Origin: Tepidisphaeraceae bacterium
GTDB lineage: Bacteria; Planctomycetota; Phycisphaerae; Tepidisphaerales; Tepidisphaeraceae
NCBI GenBank assembly: GCA_035998445.1
Contig: DASYHQ010000005.1
Span: 120,579-184,578, forward strand
Reading direction: 5' to 3'
DNA length: 64,000 bases
Made by a program: the position numbers and the translations under genes. How positions within the stretch are numbered: position 1 is the first letter of the stretch; every line of letters begins with the position of its first letter. This document shows, piece by piece, positions 55,285 to 63,742 of this stretch. A model generated the notes under the pieces. That model saw only the letters and a program-made list of their open reading frames with translations, was not told the origin of the DNA and did not search any database.

Positions 55285-56796
55285 TCACTCGAACACCCCG
55301 TGCAGGAACCAGCGCCCGCTCTCGGCGACGCGGAACAGCCAGTAGCGGCCGCCAGCCTCGTCGATCGCGTCGAAGTAGTCGCGCGTCTTCCACCGCCCGC
55401 GCCACCACTGCCCGGCGATGCGCTCCGGCCCGCGCACGTGCGACAGGCGATGGACGTGACCGGCGTCGTCCGTGAACGCCACCGGCCACCCGTCGCGCCG
55501 GGTGGATGGCGTCACCGTTACCCGCACCTCGCGCGGGCTGGCGAACAGCCGCAACGGTCGCGCTGGCGCCGCGGGATGCGCCGGCCCCGCATCCGCCCTG
55601 GCCTTGGGGTTGGCAGCGATGTGACCGTGGCCCGCGAAGGCACGCTCGGGCGCGTGCGATGCCACCAGCGATACGCGCTCGACGTCCTGTGCCATCCGCG
55701 CGTCGAGCCGTTCGATCAACCGGTCCGATTCCCGCGCGACGCGCTCGTGCTCGCCACCGATCAGCGCCTCCTGCTCGCCGTGCAATCGCTCGGTGGTCGG
55801 CGCCGCCAGCCCGACGCTGAGGAAGCCGTCGTTCACCTTCACCGTCTCCAGCGTGCAGCGCAGCAGGTTCAGCAAATCGCCGCCGCTGCGCGACGGTCGC
55901 GTCAGCTCGATCGTCTTCTCGAGCGGCGGCAGGTAAGGCTGACCGATGCTCACCTGTAACCGCCGCGCGCCCAGCCCCTGCCGTGCCAGTTGCGCCGCGA
56001 CGCGCCGCACCAGCTCGGCCAGCGCCATGTGCAGCGCCTCCAGGGATTCCACGACCCCTTCAAACTCCACGATCGCCCGCACCGGCGTGCGATGTTCAAG
56101 GTAGACCAGCGGCTCGGGCACCGCGCCCAGCGCCTGGTCGATGCGCTGCAGCAGCGCCGGCCCGAACCGCGCCCCGAGCGACGCCCGCGGCAACCGGCGA
56201 AGTGCGGTGACGCTGGCGATGCCGAGCGCGCGCAACGCGCTGGCCGTGCGCAAATCGAGTCGCAACGCTTCCGGCGGCAGTGGCGCCAGCGCGGCGTCGA
56301 CCTCGCCAGCCTCCACGATTGCCAGCGCATGCGCCCCACCGAACGCCGCGATCGCCCAAGCCGCGCCGGGCGTCGGCGCGATCGCGACGCCGGCGCTGAT
56401 CTGCAGGCGGCGCAGCGCCGCGGCGACGCGCGCGTGCACGTTGGCCACGCCACCGAACAGGCGTTCCAAGCCCGTCGCGTCCAGGAAGATCGTCGCGGGC
56501 GGGTCGATCGCGACCGACGGGCTGAATCGCACCAGCCAGCGGGCCAGCGCCTCCAGCGAGCGACCATCGCTGGCAGGGTCGACGGGCAGGTCGATCAGGT
56601 CGGCGCAGTGCGCGCGGGCCTCGGTCAGCATCATGCCCGGCCGGACGATCGGTGGCACGTCGGGGCTGACGTGGACGATCACGTGCCGCTGGGCGATCGT
56701 GTCGACGAGCGCCAGCGGTTTACGCCGTAGCTCGGGCCGTCGTCGGCAGAGCCGGTCGATCGGCCACCGTTTCAGGTATACGCAGAGCGTTCGCAT
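55285..56796 (-). CDS. imuB: ImuB, catalytically inactive Y-family polymerase
   Basis: 503 residues starting MRTLCVYLKRWPIDRLCRR. The Y-family palm is recognisable (IDPPATIFLDATGLERLFGG, ALGIASVTALRRLP) but the N-terminal metal-binding Asp of active Pol IV/V is absent (VYLKRWPIDRL instead of DxD), as in ImuB generally. ImuB is the hub that links ImuA, DnaE2 and the beta clamp. The 5' end overlaps imuA by 77 bp, a long overlap that points to coupled translation. Confidence 0.93.
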   Translation of the reverse strand: MRTLCVYLKRWPIDRLCRRRPELRRKPLALVDTIAQRHVIVHVSPDVPPIVRPGMMLTEARAHCADLIDLPVDPASDGRSLEALARWLVRFSPSVAIDPPATIFLDATGLERLFGGVANVHARVAAALRRLQISAGVAIAPTPGAAWAIAAFGGAHALAIVEAGEVDAALAPLPPEALRLDLRTASALRALGIASVTALRRLPRASLGARFGPALLQRIDQALGAVPEPLVYLEHRTPVRAIVEFEGVVESLEALHMALAELVRRVAAQLARQGLGARRLQVSIGQPYLPPLEKTIELTRPSRSGGDLLNLLRCTLETVKVNDGFLSVGLAAPTTERLHGEQEALIGGEHERVARESDRLIERLDARMAQDVERVSLVASHAPERAFAGHGHIAANPKARADAGPAHPAAPARPLRLFASPREVRVTVTPSTRRDGWPVAFTDDAGHVHRLSHVRGPERIAGQWWRGRWKTRDYFDAIDEAGGRYWLFRVAESGRWFLHGVFE

Positions 56797-57451
56797 CGTC
56801 ACGGTCCACCTCCAGGAGAACGACCTCACCCACCCGTCCTCCGTGACCGTGCAGCAGTTCCACGCTCCATCGCTGAACGTCCCGATCCCCCACCGCCGGC
56901 CGCGCCAGCCACCGCGTGGCGGCGGCGTAAAACGCACCGGGCACGTGCGGTCGCATGAACACACCGATGCCACCCCCCCGCTCCGCCGCCAGTTGCAGGC
57001 GACGCGCCGCGACGCGCGACAGGCGCGCGCCTGGTGCCGCGATCGTCGCGCTAACGCCACGGCAGCGCAGGCACTCGGTCAGCGCCCACAGCTCGTCGAT
57101 CAGCGTGCGCGGGCGCAGCACGATCAACCGCGACAAATCCACCCCCGCCGCCACCAGCGCCGGGGGATACAGCTCACGTGACGGATCGCTCCAGACCAGG
57201 CAGCCCCCCGCCTGCTGGGCCGCACGCGCCAACCGCACCGCCAGCAGCTTGGGCGTCGGCGCCAGCGCTGGCGACAACAACTCATGCACCGCCCCCCGGC
57301 GAAACTGCCCGGTGGGCGCCAGCCCGTCCCACCCCGCCAAACCCGTCCGAAACGCCCCCTGCTCCGGCGGCCCCTGCACCAGCGCATCCAGCGCGTGCCG
57401 CAACTGCGCACGGCTCACCACCACACCAAACTCCTTCCCAAAAGTTCGCAT
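56720..57451 (-). CDS. imuA: ImuA, RecA-like mutasome protein
   Basis: 243 residues starting MRTFGKEFGVVVSRAQLRHALDAL. GLAGWDGLAPTGQFRRGAVHELL and GCLVWSDPSRELYPPAL resemble the RecA-like fold of ImuA; no intact Walker A is present. It stimulates translesion synthesis by the ImuB-DnaE2 complex. TTGACG-18 bp-TACCCT ends 6 bp before the ATG. I could not identify a certain LexA box, although SOS control is expected for this operon. Confidence 0.88.
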   Translation of the reverse strand: MRTFGKEFGVVVSRAQLRHALDALVQGPPEQGAFRTGLAGWDGLAPTGQFRRGAVHELLSPALAPTPKLLAVRLARAAQQAGGCLVWSDPSRELYPPALVAAGVDLSRLIVLRPRTLIDELWALTECLRCRGVSATIAAPGARLSRVAARRLQLAAERGGGIGVFMRPHVPGAFYAAATRWLARPAVGDRDVQRWSVELLHGHGGRVGEVVLLEVDRDDANALRIPETVADRPALPTTARATA

Positions 57452-57764
57452 TATGTTAGGGTATTGATCCGGCCGCCCATCCGTCAATGATTTCCATATC
57501 AGATTGGTTTGTCTGTAGTTAAACCCGCGCGAGCTTCAACAGGCGATCTACGATGAGACCGCTTCCGCTGGGGTTAACAGCCATCAACCGATCAACTAAT
57601 AGTGGTGGGTCGTCCGACAGAAAATTAAACAGCCGCATCAACAAATGCCGGGAACCCTGTTGCGCAGCAGATGACGCGCACCATCCGCCGAAGGACTCGC
57701 CCTTCTATGGCATCTCGGTCAAGTCCACAGAAATGATCGACACCGGTGAGACCGGCGACAAACG

Positions 57765-57793
57765 AAAAAGCCCTTTGACGATCGTCAAAGGGC
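57765..57793 (-). terminator. Terminator of the tRNA-Pro gene
   Basis: Perfect palindromic stem GCCCTTTGACG / CGTCAAAGGGC followed on the minus strand by TTTTT. It lies 18 bp after the tRNA. Confidence 0.92.
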
Positions 57794-57810
57794 TTCGTGC
57801 ATCTTCAAAG

Positions 57811-57886
57811 TCGGGGCGACAAGATTTGAACTTGCGACCTCTTGACCCCCAGTCAAGCGCTCTAAACCAAGCTGAGCTACGCCCCG
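57811..57886 (-). tRNA. tRNA-Pro (anticodon GGG)
   Basis: Acceptor CGGGGCG pairs with CGCCCCG; D-arm GCTC/GAGC; anticodon stem CTTGA/TCAAG with loop CTGGGGG, giving anticodon GGG; T-loop TTCAAAT. C1 and discriminator A fit proline. CCA is not encoded. The variable loop and all stems have normal lengths. Confidence 0.97.
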
Positions 57887-57901
57887 AACTGGCGAAACGA
57901 G

Positions 57902-57930
57902 AGCATATTCTATTTTGGAACGCGCGACAA
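57902..57930 (-). promoter_or_regulatory. Promoter of tRNA-Pro
   Basis: TTGTCG (57925-57930), 17 bp, TATGCT (57902-57907) on the minus strand; start about 9-10 bp upstream of the mature tRNA. Confidence 0.65.
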
Positions 57931-57981
57931 GCCGAAGGCTAGCAATCGGCCCATCCTAGCGTGGAAGTGCGTTCCCCAGCG

Positions 57982-59310
57982 TCAGTTGGCGCTGGAGTTG
58001 GCACTGGCCCACTGGTCGTAATTCTGCATGGCCATGTCGAGCGTGATCGCCAGTTGCTCGCCGGTGCCCCCCTTGATGACGGCATTCTGGATCAGGCGTT
58101 GACGGTGCGATTCGCGCAGCTTCTGGAACTGCTGGCTCATCAACCGCTCGCGGATGCCGGCCTGCACGGCCATGTCGCCGAACGGCGTGACGGTGCCGTC
58201 CTGAATCGATTCGACCTTGGCGATGTAGAACGCCCCACCGTCGGCGATGACGTCGGTCACTTCGCCGGGCTTCGTGGCCCAGACAGCGTCCTCGACCTTC
58301 TCGTGGACGTAGCTGTCCTTCTTCATGTCCTTCAGCAAGCTGCCCGTGCGGCGTGCGATCGGGTCGTCGTTCGCCTCGGAGGCCGCCAGTTCGGCGAAAT
58401 CTTCGGTAAGGGCGCGCTGGCGAATCTCACGCGCCCGCCGCTCGGCGGCGTCGCGGCCGCCGTGCTGCTTCGGGTCGATCTTGATCACGCGGAACGTCGC
58501 CTGGCCGAACTGCGTGTACAGGTTCGCGTTGCCGTCGTAGTACTGACGCATGTCGGCGGCGTTCACGCGGATCAGCGGCATCAGCTTGCGCCACGTGAAG
58601 ACCTTCACGAGGTTCTGCTGGTACTGCTTGCGCACCTCTTCGTCGAACTCCAGCCCCTGCGAGCGGTAGTTCTCCAGCGCCTGCTGCACCGATCCGCCCG
58701 CCCGCGTGATCTCCTGCAGGCGCCACTGCATGGTCATCATGTCGGCGCTACGCTTTTCTTCCTCGTTCAGCCGACTCTCGGCCGCGGCGATTTCGAGTTC
58801 GTTCATCACCAGCGTGTCGATCTGCCGCTTGATCAATTCCCCGGCCGCCTTACGAAAGTCGTCGCGATCGAGCTTGCGCGCCTCGGCCGCCAATGCCGAC
58901 TTCAACTGCTTGATCACCTGATCGGCGAAGATGGGGTTGCCGTTCACCTCGGCCACGACGAAGCCGACGACCTGGAAGCCTTCGTCTTCGTACTGCTGCG
59001 TCACAGGCGCTCCGCCATTCAACGACGTGGGACCCGTCGTCGCAGGCGCGGGCGCCGGAGTGGGAACCGGCGCGGGCTTGGGCGCCAAGATCAGCGGTTC
59101 AGCCGGCGTCGACTTTTCGGGCCGCCGGGGCGCGTCGTAATCGATCACGCCGGGCTTATCTAGCGGATGGTCCGGCGGATCGGCTGCTGGGTTTTGATTG
59201 GAATAGAACGACGACGGCGTCAGCGGCTGCGCCGAAGGGGTAGAACGGCACCCGCCCACCAGGGTGGTCGCACAGACGGCCGTCGCCAGCGTAACGCGCC
59301 ATGAATCCAT
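57982..59310 (-). CDS. PpiC/SurA-type peptidyl-prolyl isomerase lipoprotein
   Basis: 442 residues. MDSWRVTLATAVCATTLVGGC ends in a good lipobox (LVGGC; shown here as part of a 20-residue signal). A Pro/Ala-rich linker (PAPVPTPAPAPAT) leads to a SurA-N-like helical chaperone region (VVAEVNGNPIFADQVIKQL) and a parvulin-like domain (FRVIKIDPKQHGG, DDPIARRTGSLLKDMKKDSY). It probably helps fold outer-membrane or exported proteins. It is the second gene after metF, 46 bp apart, on the same strand. Confidence 0.82.
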   Translation of the reverse strand: MDSWRVTLATAVCATTLVGGCRSTPSAQPLTPSSFYSNQNPAADPPDHPLDKPGVIDYDAPRRPEKSTPAEPLILAPKPAPVPTPAPAPATTGPTSLNGGAPVTQQYEDEGFQVVGFVVAEVNGNPIFADQVIKQLKSALAAEARKLDRDDFRKAAGELIKRQIDTLVMNELEIAAAESRLNEEEKRSADMMTMQWRLQEITRAGGSVQQALENYRSQGLEFDEEVRKQYQQNLVKVFTWRKLMPLIRVNAADMRQYYDGNANLYTQFGQATFRVIKIDPKQHGGRDAAERRAREIRQRALTEDFAELAASEANDDPIARRTGSLLKDMKKDSYVHEKVEDAVWATKPGEVTDVIADGGAFYIAKVESIQDGTVTPFGDMAVQAGIRERLMSQQFQKLRESHRQRLIQNAVIKGGTGEQLAITLDMAMQNYDQWASANSSAN

Positions 59311-59356
59311 GCTCACCACGCTATCGTCCTCCCGCCACCGCGACAAGGCCGCACTT

Positions 59357-60232
59357 CTACGCCGCGTGCGGCGCGCTCAGCGCCTGGCAGATCTGTGCGG
59401 TCGCCTTGCTCTTGTTCAGCGTGTAGAAGTGAATGCCATCGACGCCGTTGGCGATCAGATCTTCACACTGGCGCGTCGCGTAATCCACGCCTGCGGAATA
59501 GACCGACTCCGCGTCCGCCTCCAGCGATTCCAGCTTCAACAGCAACGGCTGCGGGATCTTCGCGCCGCACATGCCCACGAATCGCTTGATCTGCGCCACG
59601 TTCCCGATCGGCATCAGCCCCGCGACGATCGGCACCTTAATGCCAACCGCCCGCGCGTTGTCGCGAAAGCGGTAGAAGTCGGCGTTGTCGAAGAACAGCT
59701 GGGTAACAATGAAGTTCCCGCCATTGTCGACCTTGCGCTTCAGCCATTCCATGTCGCGCGTGAGGTTCAAGCACTGCGGATGCCCCTCCGGATACCCCGC
59801 AACGCCAATCGAGAAGTCGTGCCGCTCGCGGACGAACTTCACCAATTGATCGGCATAGGCAAAGCCCCCTTCGGTCGCCACGAACTGCGACTGCCCCGCC
59901 GGTGGATCACCGCGCAGCGCCAGCACATTGCGAATGCCCGCGTTCCAGAGATCGTCCAGGATCGAACCGATCTCATCCTGTGTGTGTCCCACGCACGTCA
60001 GGTGGGCCATCGATCGAATGCCCGCATCGTTCTGGATCTTCTCGACGAGCTCAACCGTCTTCGCCCGCGTGCTGCCACCGGCCCCGTAGGTAACGGAGAC
60101 GTAGCTCGGCTTCAGCGGCTTCAGGTCCTCAATCGTCTGATAGAGCGCGTTGAACCCCGCCTCGTTCTTCGGTGGGAAGAACTCGAACGAGATCGTCGGT
60201 TGACCCAGGCCCAGCAAGCTGTCGATGCGCAT
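59357..60232 (-). CDS. metF: Methylenetetrahydrofolate reductase
   Basis: 291 residues starting MRIDSLLGLGQPTISFEFFP. The catalytic Glu (SFEFFPPK), YVSVTYGAGGSTR, HLTCVGHT, LALRGDPP and FDNADFYRFRDNAR are all present. It reduces 5,10-methylene-THF to 5-methyl-THF with FAD and NAD(P)H for methionine synthesis. AAAGGG precedes the ATG at 60232. The gene is divergent from nadA, 119 bp apart. Confidence 0.97.
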   Translation of the reverse strand: MRIDSLLGLGQPTISFEFFPPKNEAGFNALYQTIEDLKPLKPSYVSVTYGAGGSTRAKTVELVEKIQNDAGIRSMAHLTCVGHTQDEIGSILDDLWNAGIRNVLALRGDPPAGQSQFVATEGGFAYADQLVKFVRERHDFSIGVAGYPEGHPQCLNLTRDMEWLKRKVDNGGNFIVTQLFFDNADFYRFRDNARAVGIKVPIVAGLMPIGNVAQIKRFVGMCGAKIPQPLLLKLESLEADAESVYSAGVDYATRQCEDLIANGVDGIHFYTLNKSKATAQICQALSAPHAA

Positions 60233-60260
60233 GTGAAATCCCTTTCCCGAACCGTCCTCT

Positions 60261-60288
60261 ATTCTACATCACTTCCCTCGCTTGTCCA
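60261..60288 (-). promoter_or_regulatory. Promoter of metF
   Basis: Minus-strand TGGACA (60283-60288), 16 bp, TAGAAT (60261-60266). No SAM riboswitch is visible in the short leader. Confidence 0.6.
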
Positions 60289-60314
60289 TCCGTTTACCCG
60301 GATGAACGGATCGT

Positions 60315-60343
60315 TTGTTTCTGGCCCGTCCGTTGCCTACAAT
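60315..60343 (+). promoter_or_regulatory. Promoter of nadA (leaderless type)
   Basis: TTGTTT (60315-60320), 17 bp, TACAAT (60338-60343), then 8 bp to the ATG at 60352, so transcription should begin at or beside the start codon. Confidence 0.7.
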
Positions 60344-60351
60344 TTTCTCCT

Positions 60352-61533
60352 ATGGCACTGGCATGGCAACAACCGTTACCGCCCATCTACAGCGAACTGT
60401 CCGACGCCGAACTGCGCCTGCGCATCGAGCAGGCCCGCGAGGCGCTCGGTTCGAAGTTGGTCATCCTCGGGCACCATTATCAGCAGGACGACATCGTCGA
60501 CTTCGCCGACTTCACCGGCGACAGTTTCGAACTGTCCCGCAAGGCCGCCGACCAGACTGGCATCGACTACGTCGTCTTCGGTGGCGTGCACTTCATGGCC
60601 GAGTCTGCCGACATCCTGACGCCCGAACACGTGCGCGTCATCCTGCCCGACCTGGGTGCCGGTTGTTCCATGGCCGACATGGCCAACCTCCCCCAAACCG
60701 AGGAAGCCTGGGCGCAGCTGACCGAAACCTGCCCCGATCAACTGATCGTCCCCATCACCTACATGAACAGCAGCGCCGCCATCAAAGCCTTCGTCGGCGA
60801 ACACGGTGGCGCCGTCTGCACCAGCAGCAATTGCCGCAACGTGCTCGAATGGGCCCTGCGCGGTGGGGCCAATTCCGCCGCCCTGAAGCCCGGCCAAAAG
60901 GTGAAGATCCTTTTCTTCCCCGACCAGCACCTGGGCCGCAACACCGCCTACGCCATGGGCTACCCGCTCGACCAGATGGTCGTCTGGGACCCCCGCCAAG
61001 ACCTCGGCGGCAACGACGAACAGAAACTCATCGACGCCGACTTCGTCCTCTGGAAGGGCCACTGCTCCGTGCACGCGTTGTTCCGCCCGGAACACATCGA
61101 CGCCGTCCGGCAGAACCATCCCGACATGAAGGTGATCGTCCACCCCGAGTGCAAGTGGGAGGTCGTCCAAAAGGCCGACATGGCCGGCAGCACCGCCTAC
61201 ATCGTCGACCAGGTCCGCAAGGCCCCGCCCGGCACCGAATGGGCCATCGGCACCGAGGTGCACCTCGTCAATCGCCTGAAAAACCAACACCCCGAGCAGA
61301 AGATCGTCGTGCTCTCCGACTGCCAGTGCCTCTGCACCACCATGTTCCGCATCGATCTGCCCCACGTCTGCTGGGTGTTGGAAAACCTGCTGGAAGGCCG
61401 CGTGGTAAACGAGGTGAAGGTGGACGCCCACACGCGCAAGTGGTCCTTGGTGGCCCTCGAGCGCATGCTGAGCATCAAGGGCACCGGCAACCCTTTAATG
61501 AAGCAGCAGCCCGCCGGCACGACGGTGGATTAG
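60352..61533 (+). CDS. nadA: Quinolinate synthase A
   Basis: 393 residues: LVILGHHYQQDDIVDFADFTGD, LPDLGAGCSMADM (first cluster Cys), NSSAAIKAFVGEHGGAVCTSSN (second), VHPECKWEVVQKAD, and the CQCLCTTM region with the third. The enzyme condenses iminoaspartate with dihydroxyacetone phosphate to quinolinate in NAD synthesis using a [4Fe-4S] cluster. nadB and nadC are not next to it. No SD is seen; the promoter suggests a leaderless mRNA. Confidence 0.96.
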   Translation: MALAWQQPLPPIYSELSDAELRLRIEQAREALGSKLVILGHHYQQDDIVDFADFTGDSFELSRKAADQTGIDYVVFGGVHFMAESADILTPEHVRVILPDLGAGCSMADMANLPQTEEAWAQLTETCPDQLIVPITYMNSSAAIKAFVGEHGGAVCTSSNCRNVLEWALRGGANSAALKPGQKVKILFFPDQHLGRNTAYAMGYPLDQMVVWDPRQDLGGNDEQKLIDADFVLWKGHCSVHALFRPEHIDAVRQNHPDMKVIVHPECKWEVVQKADMAGSTAYIVDQVRKAPPGTEWAIGTEVHLVNRLKNQHPEQKIVVLSDCQCLCTTMFRIDLPHVCWVLENLLEGRVVNEVKVDAHTRKWSLVALERMLSIKGTGNPLMKQQPAGTTVD

Positions 61534-61563
61534 GTTGTGTCCGAGAACGCGCCTTGTTTGCCA

Positions 61564-61626
61564 CAGGCGGCTTGCCCGCCCGTGTCCTGCTCTATCAGCC
61601 AAAAACACGGGCGGGCAAGCCGCCTG
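61564..61626. repeat. Perfect 22-bp inverted repeat after nadA
   Basis: Arms 61564-61585 and 61605-61626 (core GGCGGCTTGCCCGCCCGTG). It lies 30 bp after the nadA stop and may act as its terminator, although no T-run follows. The remaining space to 61842 shows no gene. Confidence 0.88.
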
Positions 61627-61842
61627 CTGCGGCACACTCTCTTAAGACGGAACGTAGTCGCGGGATACGATCGGGGAGGCGTCCCGTCTTGCGAGGCGGT
61701 CGGAACAGATCGTCTGGATTGCGGACAAAGCCTTGCGCTCGGCACTCCCCCTCCGCTTGTCCTACCCCGCCAGCAGTTTCATCGGCTCGGCCAACTCGAC
61801 CCGACCGATCGCCCCGCTCACCTCATCACCCCGCCCCCGCCC

Positions 61843-62256
61843 TCACCCAAACGGCAGCACCACCGCCGTCACCCCCGCCCACGCCCCGCCATCGACGGCC
61901 ACGATCCCATTGTCCGCCCCCGCCGTCAGCGTGACCGGCCCTGGCACCGGCGGCACCGATTGCGTCACCAGCCCGATGCGCACCGTCGCCGGCCCCTCGA
62001 GCGTTGCCCCGCCCGTGCCGATCAACCGGTCCAACATCGCCCCCGGATCGTTGACGATGATCGCCGCCCCATCGATCGCATCCACATCGATCGCCCTGCT
62101 GAACGTCAACGTCAACACCAGTTCCACGTCGCCGTCGTACACCGCCGACACGAGCGTCAACGGTTCCACCGGCGGCGCCGGCGGCGAAGCGGTCGTGTCC
62201 CGGCGCTTCCGATTGCGCTTGCGTTTCATAGGGACGAACGATTCCAGTCGCGACAT
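61843..62256 (-). CDS. Small protein with bacterial Ig-like domain
   Basis: 137 residues: a basic N-terminus (MKRKRNRKRRD), a Pro-rich stretch, then LVSAVYDGDVELVLTLTFSR and IVNDPGAMLDRLIG, a single Ig-like beta-domain. AAAGGTG precedes the ATG at 62256. It follows the FN3 gene by 125 bp on the same strand. No signal peptide is seen. Such pairs of beta-sandwich proteins recall phage or surface structures, but this is only a guess. Confidence 0.55.
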   Translation of the reverse strand: MSRLESFVPMKRKRNRKRRDTTASPPAPPVEPLTLVSAVYDGDVELVLTLTFSRAIDVDAIDGAAIIVNDPGAMLDRLIGTGGATLEGPATVRIGLVTQSVPPVPGPVTLTAGADNGIVAVDGGAWAGVTAVVLPFG

Positions 62257-62381
62257 GATGCACCTTTCCCAGGACGATATAGTTCAGTCAACCGCCCCGC
62301 GATTCCATATTTATAGAAAAAGAACGAGGGCGCGCTGCACCAGCCGCGCCGTTCGTCCTTCGTTTCACGGCCCTCAAAACA

Positions 62382-63053
62382 CTAGGCCGCGATTTTCGGC
62401 GTCGTCACGTCCGACACGGTGGCGTTGCCGCCATTCATGCCGAGCTGGACGACGTAGTACGCCCAAGGGCCCATCGCCGTCGTGCGGACGGCCTGCACCT
62501 TGTAGGTCACGGTCGAACTACCCGCCGGCAACGTGTTGTCGACGAACTGCTTCGAACCGCTGCCACCGAGGTACACGTCCGGCCCACCGTCGATCGAGCG
62601 CCACACCTGATACATGACGCCGCGCGACCCGCGTGGATTGTTGTTGCATTTCCACTTCAGGTCGAGCGCGCCACCGTTCAGCGTGCACGAGAAGTCGATG
62701 GGCATGCCCGGCGCCGGCGCCGGTGACGGCGTCGCGCGCACGCTCAGGCCCAGCGTCGTCTTCTGCTCGTTCGTGACGGTCGGCGTCCCGTTGATCTTGT
62801 TGGTCAACGTGACGGCCATCGCCCGCAACGGGATCGCGCTGTCGTTGCGACCGACGATCGCTGCCGACGTGCGCGTGTTCGGGCTGTCGGCGACCGACCA
62901 AGCCGTCTGGTACGCCGCGTCCAACAACGCGTACGAGGCCGCATCGTCGGCCGTCAACCCGAACGCCGTGGGCGTCGCGGAAATCAACGCCGCAAAGTTG
63001 GCGCTTCCGGCACGCAGCGCTTCATACGTGCCCGTGTAAAAACTCTTGCTCAT
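62382..63053 (-). CDS. Two-domain protein: unknown N-terminal domain plus fibronectin-type domain
   Basis: 223 residues starting MSKSFYTGTYEALRAGSANF. The N-terminal ~115 residues (LTADDAASYALLDAAYQTAW, NTRTSAAIVGRNDSAIPLRA, TNEQKTTLGLSVRA) are helical and match the start of the protein at 15079-15711. The second half (LKWKCNNNPRGSRGVMYQVW, YKVQAVRTTAMGPWAYYVVQ) is a fibronectin-III-like sandwich. GGGAGG lies 5 bp before the ATG. Function unknown; paralogues in one window suggest a family of structural or surface proteins. Confidence 0.65.
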   Translation of the reverse strand: MSKSFYTGTYEALRAGSANFAALISATPTAFGLTADDAASYALLDAAYQTAWSVADSPNTRTSAAIVGRNDSAIPLRAMAVTLTNKINGTPTVTNEQKTTLGLSVRATPSPAPAPGMPIDFSCTLNGGALDLKWKCNNNPRGSRGVMYQVWRSIDGGPDVYLGGSGSKQFVDNTLPAGSSTVTYKVQAVRTTAMGPWAYYVVQLGMNGGNATVSDVTTPKIAA

Positions 63054-63214
63054 AAGAACCTCCCGTCTTCCCTCGCCCCGCGGTCACCCCGCGTGCGCTG
63101 GACGTGCCCCCGACCCTTAGCCACGGTGCGCGAGGGCATCGCCCTCGCCAAAATCCACCGCGCCAAGTGCGCCTCGGGCACACCCATTTCATCGAACGAA
63201 ATGGCGCGTCGGTT

Positions 63215-63377
63215 TAGAGCGTGTTATGCACTTTCCAGCTCAGAAGCTGGCTTGGGTGCCACGGTTTGGTACGCCAAGCCGTGCCGGTACACGCAGACAC
63301 GGCTTGGCGTACCAAACCGTGGCACCCAGCGTCGTCACGCCTGCGCTACTGGCCCCCAAAGTGCATAACACGCTCTA
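63215..63377. mobile_element. MITE-like element, TA-GAGC family, copy 3 (163 bp)
   Basis: Perfect terminal repeats TAGAGCGTGTTATGCACTTT and AAAGTGCATAACACGCTCTA. An inner hairpin starts TGGGTGCCACGGTTTGGTAC (left arm) and ends GTACCAAACCGTGGCACCCA. Confidence 0.9.
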
Positions 63378-63506
63378 GACGCCCTGCTCAGATTGATGGT
63401 CCCACCCCACCCCACGGCGTCCAATAACTATAAATCGCCGTTCCTGACCCAGAAATGAAGTTTCCCCTTCCCCCAAACCCCGATCCGGACGCACCAAACT
63501 CGTTTT

Positions 63507-63702
63507 CGCGCACACCAAACCGATTTTCGCGCACACGAAATTCATTTTCGCGCACACAAAATTCATTTTCGCGCACACCAAACCGATTTTCGCGCACACG
63601 AAATTCATATTCGCGCACACCAAACCGATTTTCGCGCACACGAAATTCATATTCGCGCGCACCAAATCTGTTTTCGCGCACACGAAATCCTTTTTCGGGG
63701 AG
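63507..63702. repeat. Phased array C: about ten 21-bp units, TTTTCGCGCACAC core
   Basis: CGCGCAC cores begin at 63507 and recur every 21 bp to 63675 (one as CGCGCGC), with a decayed unit at 63696 and perhaps another before at 63486. Spacers alternate between AAACCGA and GAAATTCAT-like forms. GCGTCCAATAA (63417-63427) ends 80 bp before the first core. Behind the array a 19-bp direct repeat GGGGAGGGAAAAG(G/T)TGACG occurs twice (63697, 63716). Confidence 0.95.
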
Positions 63703-63742
63703 GGAAAAGGTGACGGGGGAGGGAAAAGTTGACGCAGATCGA

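Noticed and set aside
57553..57942. Protein-coding frame over the tRNA region
   Set aside because: It overlaps the tRNA-Pro gene and its terminator antisense; the peptide is the typical false product of a proline tRNA.
63215..63377. attC site of an integron
   Set aside because: The ends do not match the GTTRRRY/RYYYAAC core sites; TA-flanked perfect terminal repeats fit a MITE better.
63375..63683. Open frames through array C with heptad repeats such as NFVCAKI
   Set aside because: Same reason: the period is seven codons, and composition is dictated by the repeat.
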